The notes under the pieces: generated by a model
Told to the model about the DNA's origin: nothing
Database searches by the model: none
What the model saw: only the letters and a program-made list of their open reading frames with translations
Translations under genes and position numbers: made by a program
In this document: one piece after another, positions 53,713-64,000 of the stretch
Position numbering within the stretch: the first letter of the stretch is position 1
How the letters are laid out: each line of letters opens with the position of its first letter
Origin: Closterium sp. NIES-65
Taxonomy: Eukaryota > Streptophyta > Zygnematophyceae > Desmidiales > Closteriaceae
Direction: 5' to 3'
Length of the DNA: 64,000 bases
Assembly (NCBI GenBank): GCA_948144175.1
Contig: CANXME010001453.1
Location: forward strand, 496,001-560,000

Positions 53713-54330
53713 AGTGTGCTCTCAGCTCATTTTTCTGAACCCCTCGGAAAAAATCTAGTACTACTCTGAGTGGTGCAAAAAGGTCAAGCAGATGATCCAC
53801 TTTGTTGTGGTGGAGCGTAGGATTCCCCCACGATCTGGTACAGGGTGCGTTCGTCATCCCGAACAAGTTCCTCATCGACGATGGCGACCTTGGAGAGGTC
53901 GTCCTTGCCCACCGGCTGCTTGCAAGGTCCGGCAGTGCGTATGCTATTTGACCTGGTGCTAAGACTGCTTGTTGTTAGATTGCTGAATAATGGTTGATGT
54001 AAACCGGAATAATAAATGAAATTTAAAAATCCCTTATATCAAAAATGAGCAAAACCAGAATGTAGTTTTGAATAATTTTCACGAAATTGCAACAAAACGG
54101 ATTGCGCCCGAATGTCATCCGGAATAGCTCGCGTGCCAAATTGGAACTTGACCTGAGCCAAACCTTGTCGCGAGATGTGTCTCAGAGGTCCTATGAAATG
54201 ACTCCAATCGTCGGTCCAAATTGGCTCCGGATTTTTTTACGCGAAGTCAATTGAAATCAAAATTCGTCCAAACTTGGCATAGGGTTTTTGTGATGAAGGT
54301 AGTGGGAAGAAGCAAAGTCAGCTACAGTGG
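53713..54330. other. Low-GC stretch with a possible exon remnant
   Basis: Unlike the flanking elements. The stretch 53796-53951 is open on the plus strand for about 50 codons and ends FVIPNKFLIDDGDLGEVV...SAYAI then TGA. The sequence after it is AT-rich with AATAATAAATGAAA at about 54007, which could be a 3' untranslated region. No family was recognised and no start codon or splice site can be proved. Confidence 0.25.
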
Positions 54331-56070
54331 TAACAAGAGCTGAGAGACAACGGGGGGGCACTCGGGTGAGTGATCAACGCGGACAGAACACGGGAGATGA
54401 TAGGACGGGAGGCAACGGGTCGTGAAACACAGTGAAGGTCGACTGAGAAGGTTGTGGAAAGACCGGTTGAGGTGGAACACGAGAGCGGTGAACAAGCTGA
54501 AACGAGCCGTTTGCACGATATCTAGACCGACGAGGCGCTGGAGACACAGCACGACTGAGAGGAGCACGACAAGTCAACGAGGATGAGGAAAAAGACTCGA
54601 CAGGGGGAACATGAGGGGACGGTAGGGGACCATGGACCAAGCGTGCAGGTGCTGGGCCGGGCAGGTCCTGCACTCGGTGCAGACCGCCTCCTTTGGTGTA
54701 TGCTGTGGCAACACCGACCCCTACTGCTACTCTTGCTGCTCCAGGTGTGGCTCCTCCGCTACTCTCTCCTGCAGCTGCTGCAACTGCACCTGCTGCTGCG
54801 TTCGTGACTCCTCTACTCTCTCGTGCTGCGGCTGCAAATTCACATGCTGCTGGAGTCGTGACTCCTCCTCTGCTCTCTCATGTTGTGACTGCAATTGTAC
54901 CCGCTACTGTGTTTGTGGCCTCTCCTCTACCCTCTCCTGACGTTGCGACTTAGACTGCTCCTGCTGCTACTACTGCTGCTGCTCCTGCTCCTGCTACTGC
55001 TGCTGCTGCTGCTTCTGCTGCTGGTGCTGCTGGTGTGCCCCCTCAAACTGCTCCCGCTCCTCCCTCTCCAAGTGGAGAAGACGCTGCTCACGGGTCAGGA
55101 AACGTATAGTGCGCGGTTTAGGCACCGCAGTGCCAGTGCCTCCAGCTCCACACCCCCAGTACCAGCACCTCAACAACCGGCACCCCCGGTGCCTCCAGTA
55201 CCTCCTCCAGGAACACCCCCAGGCTTCGCAGCATCCGGCTACAGAGAAAAACGGGAAGCGAGGGGGTGACGCGGGGCGAGGCCGCCAACTCGAGGTAGCC
55301 ATGTCCTCCACGGGAGTCACCTCCACGCCCACACCCCCTGCACCCCCAGAGCCAACACCACCTGCTCCGGCAGCCCCATTACCCTTATCCTCCGCATTAG
55401 CACCTCCTGCACCCCCAGACGGGGAGGACAACTATGGAGTGACGTGCGACACACCTGACGGAGCAGGACACGAAGGAGGGTGGGGCTACCGGGGCGACTA
55501 GGGGGGGCTAAAGGGTGAGGATCAGCGGGGAGGAAAAGACCTCAATACCTCGATGGGGGCGACTCGTGTAGTAACAGACAGACTCGTCGAACGTGACGTC
55601 ATGAGAAGCGAAGGACTGGTGCGTGACCAATCGTAAAATGCCCAGCCAGGGGCGTCCAAAGGGAAGCCAAGAAAGACTCTGGCACGAGTGCACACAGACA
55701 ACTTGTTTGCTCCAGGGTTGCGAACATGAGCCAGAGAACCCCAGACACAGTAGTCAGCCGCTATACCCTGGGACCCTCTCCAAAACAAGCGTGGCGTCAT
55801 CCGTGGCCGTGCGTCACTGGGCCACAGGTTGAGCTGGTGCACGACGTATCGGACTGCCTGGGGTCATAAGAATTGGGGGGCACCGGCATGGCACATGGAG
55901 GTCCACGCAATCTCCATGACCAGGCCGATGCATCGCTCAGTGACCCCTTTCTGCTGTGGCAGGTTTGGGAGCATATAAGACTGGACGATCCCCTCACCCT
56001 AACAGAATGCCTCCACGAGAGTGGAAAAAAACTCACCACCACAGTCCGAGTGTAGACTCGGTAGCAGCAG
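54330..56070 (-). pseudogene. Copia relic K (integrase and linker)
   Basis: Minus strand. From 56060 downward: HSDCGGEF (second integrase Asp), then an ERCIGLVMEIAW-like segment (NGIAERR Glu region changed) and QLNLWPSDARPRMTPRLFW. These lead to VWGSLAHVRNPGANKLS and [11 protein letters not shown] (55520-55840). A Gly/Ala-rich linker (54994-55431) with a CAG-type run (plus-strand CTG, 54955-55035) follows. The region 54330-54990 is low complexity and probably the rest of the linker. It is clearly diverged from the A-I family. Confidence 0.65.
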
Positions 56071-56099
56071 TCCGAGTGGTTTTGCGGATGCAGCAGTGC

Positions 56100-59000
56100 A
56101 CCAAGATCAACTCGGTACTGGACAACTCAAGGGACAACCTCATACCTACCCTCAACACTCAGCAGGACTAATGGACACCTGCATGGCTACGGCAGCAGAT
56201 TCTGCTAAAGGACTTCCGCATGCGCCACACGGGAGGTGGTGCTGCCAACAAGATTGTTGAGGGGTATGGAGCTGTACGAGGCAGCGGAGGAAGAGGGGGT
56301 GGGAGAGGCGAAGGCCGTGGAAGGAGCCTTGGCAGAGGGAGAGGCAGAGGTGACTACAATGAGAGGCATGGGAGCTCTAGTGGGAGAGGGAGCACCATAA
56401 TGGAAAGAGCCTACTTGTACTGCAAGAAGGCTGGACTTCCATGGTTCAAGTGTTTCAGCCGGCCTGAGGGATGGGCACCTCCAGGCATGAAGTTGCCTAA
56501 TGAACGCGCACAAGGTGGCCGTGTGCAAGGTTCAGGTGCACAAGGTGATGGTGCACAAGGTAATGCCTCCCTGGGATGTTCCTAATGCTTCCTTTACAAT
56601 GTTCCTCATGGTTAAGGATGTGCAAGGGAGTGGGGGTAACGTGGGTTCGGTTGGGAAGGTTGTGATGCACCCCCTCACTCACTGGGTTATAAATTCAGGT
56701 TGCACAAGTCAAATGACTCCACGGGAAGATTTGCTTGATGAGGTAAAACCCCCTAGGAAAATCAAGTTTGTGGCTGCTGCTTCAGGTACTTTGCTCCCTG
56801 CGATTGGTGTTGGGAATGCCAAGGTGATAGGAGCCAATGGTGTGCTTGTGGCACTTGGGAATGTGCTGTTGATTGAGGGGCTATCTGCAAGCCTCCTTTC
56901 CGTGAGCCGACAGCAAAAGAGCAGGGCTGAAGTTACCTTCGGCCCAAACAGCTGCCGTGCGAAACTTGAGAAGTTGTAATTGTGGAATCTGGAGGAGAAG
57001 AGCAGCTGCATCAATGACCTATGGCAGCTTTCCATCATCCCTTGGAATGGGAAACCACCAGCAATGGCAGCGGCAGCGGCTAAAGCAACTGCGGGAGGAT
57101 AGGAGACTGCACCAACTGTTGGGGCCCTGGATGCGGTCAAGAAGGTGCAGCAGCCACAACAGCCACATGGTGAGGTGCTTGCTGGATGGGACAGCTACAT
57201 GGGCAAAAACTTCATCTGGTGGTGGTGAGGCTAGTTAAGAGACATGGCTTGAGAAGCTTTGTCAGGTCAACATCCCTATGCTACAGAAAATGGTCAAGGA
57301 TGGGAGCTTGTAGGGGTTGGAGGTAAAGGGGGCAGCGAAGGAGATTGGGAGCTGCCCTACATGCCTTGAGACTAAGCTCACAAAGATTCCCTTCAGCAGC
57401 AGCACAGGACCAACCAAGGCTCCACTCGCGCTTGTGCACATGGACGTGGTAGGCCCTACAAAGGCCCCTTCACTTTCGAGCAGCTGCTACTTCTTGACCA
57501 TTGTGGATGACCACACACGTGCGGTGTGGGTGTGCCCTCTGAAGACCATGGGGGAGTTGGTAGCTGCAATCCTTAAGGAGTGGATGCCGAGAGCACAAAG
57601 GGAGATCGGACACAAAATGAAAGTGATCCGCACCGACTTAGCAGGGGAGTTCATTAGCACACATGGATGTGGTAGGCCCTACAAGGGCCCCTTCACTTTC
57701 GAGAAGCCACTACTTCTTGACCATTATGGATGACCACACACGTGCGGTATGGGTGTACCCTCTAAAGACCACGGGGGAGTTGGTAGCTGCAGTCCCTAAG
57801 AGTGGATGCTGAGAGAACAAAGGGAGAGCGGACACAAAATGAAGGTGACCTGTTCCGACAAAGGAGGGAAGTTCATTGTCACAATTTTTTAGGCAGAGCT
57901 GAAGCGGAAGGGGATCTAGCATCAGCTCTTAGTGCCCTACAACCCTCAGCAGAATGGCGTGGCTGAGCGGTTCAGACAGACCCTATAGGAAGGTGCTCGC
58001 ACTCTCCTTGGGCGTGCAGGGCTGCCGGATCCGTTTTGGGTGAGTCCACTGCGACAGGTCGCTCTTGTGAAACACAGTTTGCTGGCAACTGTGGGGGACA
58101 AGAAATGGGTCCCCTACACCAAGTGGTATGGGAGTGCTCCAGCTGTGAACATGCTAAGAGCCTACGGCAGCATGGTGGTGTTTCATGTGCCTAAGGAGAA
58201 GAGGGGAAAGATGGAAGCTTCTGGGAGATGGGGTGTACATTTGGGCATTGCCAAGGATCACAAGGGCTGGATGCTGTGGGACTTGACCAGCCAGAAGCTA
58301 ACTGTGTCAAGGGAAAAGAAGTTCCACGAGTCCGTGTACTACAAGGAATGGAAGCAGCAGCAGCAGAAGCTTCCCACCACACCACTCATTGTTAAGGCCG
58401 ATAAGGTGCAGCGACCTACAAGGGAAGTGAAGTTTTCTATTTCTAAGGGGGAGATCTCTAGGGACACTGAGGATGGGGAGAACCTGGGATGGAGGAATCG
58501 CAGCAGTAGCAGCAGCAGCCACAGCAACAGCAAGATGCTCCATCACACGCCCCACGCCCGCCTGAGCGTCCTAGGAGGGATGTGCGCCCTCCTGCCTGGC
58601 TGAGCTATGTGAGTCGTGGCACACAAATTGTTGAACAGGCTGGGAGTGTGGCTGAATAGTGTGATGAGGATGAGATTGCACACTTGGGCAGCCGTCCCTG
58701 AGCCCAAGACGCTAGTTAAGGCGTTGAGCGGGCCTGGTGCTCAAAAGTGGAAGCAGAGTGTGGAGGAGTACGACTTACTTTTGAAGACAATCTCTCTTAA
58801 GCTGATCTTCAAACATAAGTATGGTCCTAATGAGGTGCTGGCCCGGCATAAGTGAAGGCTTGTGGCAAAGGGGTTTCAGCAAACAAAGGGGAAGGACTTT
58901 GATGCTGGCAACTGCTGCAAACCGTAGATGGAGGATTAACCAGGTGGATATTACGATTGCTTTTATCAATAGGATCATCCTGAAGGATTTGTACATGCAG

Positions 59001-60154
59001 CAGCCTGAGGGATTGGATGATGGGAAAGGCAGGGTGTGCAAGCTGAAGAAGGCCACTTATGGCTTGAAGAAGGCTCCTCGTGCTTGTTACCACAAACTGA
59101 AGGAGACTATGATGGCTGAGGGATTCAAGAAGAGTGAGTGTAACCACAGCCTGTTCCTGCTGCAAGAGAAGAATCAGTTCCTCATGCTCTTGGTGTATGT
59201 GGACAACACCCTTCTCTTCTCTGAGTCATCTTCAATGATTGACCGTGTGGAGATGCTGGAGATGAAATTCAAGTTTTCCAAGATGAGAGATGTGAAATAC
59301 TACCTTGGGATGAATGTGGAGCAAGACCTTGACAAGGGAGTGTTGAGGTTGAACCAGAGGAAGAACTGTGAGGGGCTAGCTGAGAAGTATGGGCTGCAAG
59401 ATGGAGGAAAGCCAGCAACCCCATTGCCTTCAGGGTTCACTGTAGAGCCCTGTGCTGATAAGGAGGTGGTGGGTGAGAGCGATAGGAAGCTGTTTCATTC
59501 TATGGCTAGGGCACTCAACAATGCGGCAAACCACACACGACTGACATTGCCTCTGCTATATCCAGGCTTGCCAGTGTAGTTTGGCGCCCCAGTCATGAGC
59601 AGCGGGAAGCGGCCAAGAGGTTGGTTTGCTATGTGAGTGATGTAGCATGAGTGGGCTTGGAGTATTATGCTGTGAGACAGAGGCTGCAGAGGGGTGCAAC
59701 TGATTTGAGCAAGGGGGAGATGCTCTTGACCTGCTACACTGGCGCTAGCTTCAACTCTGTGAAGGCGGATGGCACCAGCATTGGAGGCTATGTGTGATTG
59801 TTTGGAGGTGGTGCAATGAGCTGGCGCAGCAAGAAGCAGAATGAAGTGGGGTTGTCTTCATGTGAGACAAGAGTACATGGCCCTTAATCATGGGGCCAAG
59901 GAAGTAGTGTGGCTGAGGCATTTGTTGGAGGAGATTGTAGTGTGCCACTAGTAGCCGATTGTCATATTCTGTGACAACAAGTCAGCTGTGAAGTCGGCCA
60001 AGAATGCTTTTCTGCATGGGGGCTGACAAATCACATCAAGCCTAAGTGAGCATTTGTAGGGCACGAAACTTGCTGGGATGAGTGTGAATTGAGGGTGCAA
60101 GCTTGAGCTATGGCATGCAGCATGATGGTTGGCAGCCAGAGGGGGAGTTTTTTA
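56100..60154 (+). pseudogene. Copia relic L: gag C-terminus to RNase H
   Basis: In order: Gly/Arg-rich tract (56280-56380); a decayed knuckle YLYCKKAGLPWFKC (first Cys and His lost); protease WVINSGCTSQM (Asp to Asn); pre-integrase SCPTCLETK (57350); integrase VHMDVVGPT and RTDLAGEF, with a 57470-57560 block partly duplicated at 57660-57760. Then come NGVAERF (57955), RT at 58820-59580 with LLVYVDNTLLF (YVDD to YVDN), and RNase H traces to about 60100. Stops are frequent. A polypurine tract AGAGGGGGAG is at 60139-60148. The 5' part is missing at the junction with K. Confidence 0.8.
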
Positions 60155-60480
60155 TGTGATGCTATTATTTGCATTCACGTCTGTCTGCCTCCCATCCTAT
60201 GTTTGTACATTGCATGCGTGGCGTGAGCATGTGAAAACATTTGTGTTGTGGCATAGTTTGGAATTTGTGAATGTGTGTGCATTTATTTTGCTTGAGCAGA
60301 TATCTGAAATGAATTCTCTGTTCAAGAGATTTTTTATGAACCAAGAATCATTGCGATCGGAACAAGAACGAGAAAGTTATGATCGTTCGGAGTTATGTTT
60401 GTATTGCGGTGACTATGGGAATTTGTGGGGTGAATCCATAAGGGGTATAGATCATTGAGGGTTGGGAATTTTCGTCAGTT
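60155..60480 (+). repeat. Probable 3' LTR start of element L
   Basis: TGTGATGCTA begins 6 bp after the polypurine tract, as expected for an LTR. The sequence is AT-richer than the surroundings. Its right end cannot be fixed because no second copy exists here. Sequence from about 60480 to 60980 is unrecognised. Confidence 0.4.
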
Positions 60481-60984
60481 CATTGTAGTTGCTGTCAGGT
60501 GGTTGGGAGAAACCAAACCAGCTTGGCAAGTGCAGGCAAGTTGGGTGAGGTGGATTTGAGAGGTTGGGAAAATGACAAGGGTGAGAGTTGGGTTCCTATA
60601 GTGACAGAATTTGTGAGCTTATGGGGTTTTCTTGGTTGGGGACTCCTTGGGGACTTTCCCTCTCTTCCTCCTCATTCTGTCCTTCCTGGATTCTTACCAT
60701 GCAAAATTTGTGATTGAGTTAAGTTTGAGCTCCAGCATACCCCCTAGTGCGCCAAAATTCGTAACTCAATGAAAACTTCACCTTTTCATGCGATTCAAAT
60801 TGGGGATTGTAGTCACGGTCTGGTGCTATAAGATGTCTGAAGTTGGTGAAGTTTTTGAGGGAAACTTCTCGTCGAAGACGTTTCATGTGGAGTGGACATT
60901 TCTGTCCAGAAACTTAGTCCAACGATTTTTTAGTTATTTCGGCCCTAATCTTCCTAGACTATGTTCTTAATCCCATCACAATGG

Positions 60985-61430
60985 TGGGGAGGATTGAGGA
61001 GGAGTGAGGGGCAGTGCTCTGCCAACCCTCGACATAGGGGGTGCACAGCGGTGCAGGCGAGCAGGGAAGAAGGGCGAGTGACTCTGGGAGACCTGAGACA
61101 CGACGGTGACACACCATCCTAGTGAGACGAGAAAGACGGGTGACCTAGACGGTGGTGCTAGAGGACCGACGGGTGGGTGAGTGACCGACAGTTGCACGAC
61201 ACAACAGCTGCCTGATTTGACCTGACCTGACCTTACCCATTGTGGTGGGACCCAGTGTATAGTGAGTACAGAACAGAGCTCGGCTCCCTGTGGAAAGTGG
61301 TCAAAAGCGCCTCGGTGGCACCTATTGTGTAGGAAGCAACATGCTCGTCCACAGGAAAAGTAGTGACTACAGTGAGGTAATGGAGGTAACTGGCACCCAC
61401 AAGGTTCCTGGAGAACGAGGGGGTCATTAA
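60985..61430 (-). pseudogene. Copia relic M (protease to pre-integrase fragment)
   Basis: Minus strand: PSFSRNLVGASYL matches the [13 protein letters not shown] segment of A, followed by SSVLYSLYTG (cf. SSLYTLTT). Further down come remnants of the WHHRLGHPS and CVPCVEG regions. Strongly decayed and about 450 bp long. Positions 61430-61580 are AT-rich with nothing recognised. Confidence 0.55.
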
Positions 61431-61581
61431 AAAAACCTTGGTTTTTGAAGGGGGTTCGAAGGGGTGTACAGTTCTAATGTTTTGGTTGGCGAAGCTCCAA
61501 AACAAAATAGCGACCAATCACCAAACGAAATCAGACCGCGTTTGTTTGTTGGAGTTGGAAATCGAATTCGATTGTCATTTA

Positions 61582-61712
61582 TGTAAAGGATAGAACGAGG
61601 TATGAATGCATTGAGCAGTATGAGGAGTACAAGTAGGAAAATGCTAAACTGTTGTACCCTATATGAACTACCCCACTACAGCCTACACAAACTATAGCAT
61701 ATAAGTTTGACA
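61582..61712 (-). repeat. 3' LTR of element N (131 bp)
   Basis: Aligns with the LTR of E and the other short LTRs (CTACCCCACTACAGCCTA-like block). Its partner is not in the window. Confidence 0.8.
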
Positions 61713-61959
61713 CAACCCCATAGGCAAAGTGGGGGAGAACAAGAGGTCACAAGACCAGTCACGAGAAGCAAGGCAAGCTCAGGGTGGATTACGAAGTCAC
61801 CACACATTCTGAGCACAAGCAAATGGTCACAAGGCCAGTTCACATGCAGAGTTACATAAAGGCAAACAAACAATACAGTAATCACAACCTAGCAAGTGTA
61901 AGCATGCAAGTATATGTATAAAGATTACAGCACAAGCAAAGTCAAGAAGTAAGCAAGTG

Positions 61960-63927
61960 TGGCCCAGTGGGCACAAGGCCTAGAACAGTACAGAAACGCT
62001 GATGATCACAAGGCTGAAGTGCCTTGGTAAAAACATCACCAGTGTTGGCCCGAGAGGCCACGTAGGCAAGACGAAGCTAACCATGCTGCTGCAACTCTCG
62101 AGCAAGGAAGTAGCGCATAGCGATATGCTTTGTTCTGTGCTCCAGTCTGTGCTCCTGACACAAGGCAATCATGGCCTTGTTGTCGACGTACAACACTGGA
62201 GGAGAACAAGGCGGCTCTCCCAGGTCGGTCAGCAGGTAGGTGAGCCAGCGTAACTCTAGTGTAGCCATGGCCCCTGCGTAGATCTCAGCCTCACAGCTGG
62301 AGCTGAGAACAGAAGACGAATGGGTAGACCGCCACGAAACAGAGCCGGAGCCAAGGCTGAAAGTGTAACCCTGTGACGACCGCTGCGTAGCCAAGTCGTC
62401 AGCCCAAGAAGCGTCTGCGTGACCAGTGAGGACAACGCAAGCCCGTCATCCAAGCACAAGCCCCATGCCCTACGTACTGCACAAGGAGGGCAACACCCTC
62501 TTAGCGGCATCCATGTGCTCCTTCCGGTGTCTCCCAGGAGCAACATAGCATGCCAGGATGCTAAGAGGGTAGGCCAGGTCAGGTCTAGTGCAGGTCATCA
62601 CGTACATGAGGCAGCCCACAAGCTCTCAATACGGGCCACTCGGCTCTACGGACTCATCCGAAGGCAGAGCTGAGAGCGAGTGGCGAGTAGGCGGAGGAGT
62701 GGGCTGTGGCGAGGAGTACGTGAAGCCGAAGCGCTGAAGGACTTGCTGCACCATGTGTGACTGAGTCAAAGTAATGGTGCGCTGTGCTCTCTCCCGGGTG
62801 ATCCGCAAGCCAAGGTAGCTGCGCAGCTCACCCAGGTCTGTGCACGTGTGTCTCTTCTCCAGCTCCGACTTCACGTGGGCGAGTCCCTCAGTGTCAGAAG
62901 TAGCAAAGACCAAATCGTTGATGTACACGAGGACGTAGAACGGCGGCAAAGAGGTGTCGGTGCGTAGAAACAGCTACAGGTCAGCAGTGGAAGGAGCAAA
63001 GCCAAGAGCCGCAAGGGTCATCCTCAGTGTGTCATTCCACTCACGAGGCGCCTGGCGGAGACCGTAGACTGGCCGCCGGAGGCTCCACTGGGTACCAAGA
63101 GGAAACGACCCAGTGAAGCCAGGTGGGCGGCGCAGCCAGATCTCCTCATGCAGGCTGCCCTGCAAGAAAGCAGTGCTTAAGTGAAGAGAGTGCAGCTCGT
63201 AGTCACGTTGAGCAGCTACGTGCAGCAGAACCCAAAGAGTGGTCATCTTTGGGGTGGGGAAGAAGGTTTGGAAGAAGTCAACTCCGTGTCTCTGATTGAA
63301 GCCTCGTGCAACGTAACGCGCCTTGAAGATAGGCGGAGAACCCGGCGGCCGCTTCACCCTGAAAATCCACATGCCACTGACGATGTTCGCCCCAGGCGGG
63401 GGAACCTCGTCGAGGTAGGTGCGTGTGGAATGCTAGGAGGCCATCTCTGCGTCCATGGCTTTCTGCCACTGAGAGGAGTAGGGACCTTCTATCGCCTCTG
63501 CGTAAGAGCGTGGGGTCGGGATGACTGGTGCATCCGGGTCTCCCTCAGGGGCAATCAGCATGGACACGAGACGAGGTAAAGCAGCGGCAAAGCACTCAAA
63601 CTCCTCCTGCTTATCCTCAAGGACGTACGTGCCAAGAGCACCCTCACCCCTGACGGACGGAAGACAGACATACTCAGACTCAGCAACAAGACTAGCGGCG
63701 TAGTCTAGAGGACAGGCGGCAGCAAAGTCAACAAGCTCAGCAACTAGGGCAGACGCAGTAGTGGACTCAAATGACGGGTCAGTGACAACAGTGGTCAGGA
63801 GACGCATGACAGTAGGACTAGCAGCACGAAGGGAGTCATACTCGGGGTCAGGACCGTCAGCAAGGGAGGACGCAGGAGGAGATGACAGAGGGACACGCAG
63901 TGGAGCAGTGGAAGGACGAAGCTCCAT
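61960..63927 (-). pseudogene. Element N RT and RNase H relic
   Basis: RNase H (61960-62420) has CEAEIYAG and YVDNKAM but a stop after ARELQQHG. RT (62626-63372) has VYINDLVFA in place of YVDD, so the first catalytic Asp is lost. [24 protein letters not shown] and [11 protein letters not shown] are clear. The upstream segment 63433-63927 carries [15 protein letters not shown] and the Pro/Ser-rich entry to RT. At least three stops and shifts occur. Confidence 0.83.
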
Positions 63928-64000
63928 CTGGTGCGTGCCTGGGACAGTAGGAGGACGGGGACGCGGAACACGACGACCAGTGCGAACAGTGCAAACAGGC

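Larger units (their letters stand above)
61582..64000 (-). mobile_element. Decayed copia element N, 3' part, continuing beyond the window
   Basis: The 131-bp 3' LTR (61582-61712, TGTAAAGG...GTTTGACA) and the family 3' untranslated block are followed by RNase H, RT and linker in minus sense to the window end. The telo-box position of its LTR is mutated. The 5' half lies outside. Confidence 0.85.

Noticed and set aside
54955..55035. CTG-repeat reading frame encoding poly-Leu on the plus strand
   Set aside because: The minus strand continues a copia linker with poly-Gln at this place; the Leu frame is its antisense.
60129..60458. 109-codon plus-strand frame with a signal-peptide-like start
   Set aside because: It spans the polypurine tract and probable LTR of relic L and has no recognised domain.

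Overview
The window is a GC-rich eukaryotic nuclear region made almost entirely of nested Ty1/copia-superfamily LTR retrotransposons. No intact host gene, tRNA, rRNA or CRISPR array was seen. The tRNA-iMet-type primer sites, telo-box-like motifs and plant-style GAG/pre-integrase/integrase/RT/RNase H order suggest a plant or streptophyte/green alga. The species cannot be named from the sequence.

The dominant family has very short LTRs (125-131 bp), a GC-rich tandem-repeat leader, and one long gag-pol frame of about 2,000 codons. That frame carries Gly-rich, Gln-rich and (GGAEP)n tracts and an unusual CX13CX3HX4C finger. Copies here: A (2639-9950, +, intact ORF, identical LTRs, TSD TCAGT); C (11275-18688, -, intact ORF, identical LTRs, TSD CACCG); D (38811-45975, +, identical LTRs, TSD ATTCT, one internal UAG); I (46140-53553, +, TSD AGCTC, decayed); B (489-22035, -, decayed, split by A and C); E (25332-30055, -, 5'-truncated); F (32881-36357, +, 5'-truncated); N (61582 to the window end, -, decayed); plus smaller relics J and M. 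K (54330-56070, -) is a more distant copia relic.

A second kind of element (G) has LTRs of about 1.2-1.4 kb and a canonical CCHC knuckle. G1 fills the left third: its 3' LTR (1-488 + 22036-22315) hosts B, which hosts A and C. Its internal part (22316-24502) has gag and protease but no integrase or RT, and its 5' LTR (24503-25331) hosts E. Further G LTR copies lie at 30394-31580 and 31652-32880. Related relics H (37700-38650, -) and L (56100-60154, +) belong to another CCHC copia family.

Order of events from nesting and LTR divergence: G1 is oldest, then B, I and probably E and F, then the very recent A, C and D. A and C are the only copies with complete reading frames and could supply enzymes to the others. 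Sequence not explained by retroelements is confined to a GTCGAC-rich block (36640-37400), 53713-54330 (with one short possible exon) and about 60.5-60.98 kb.
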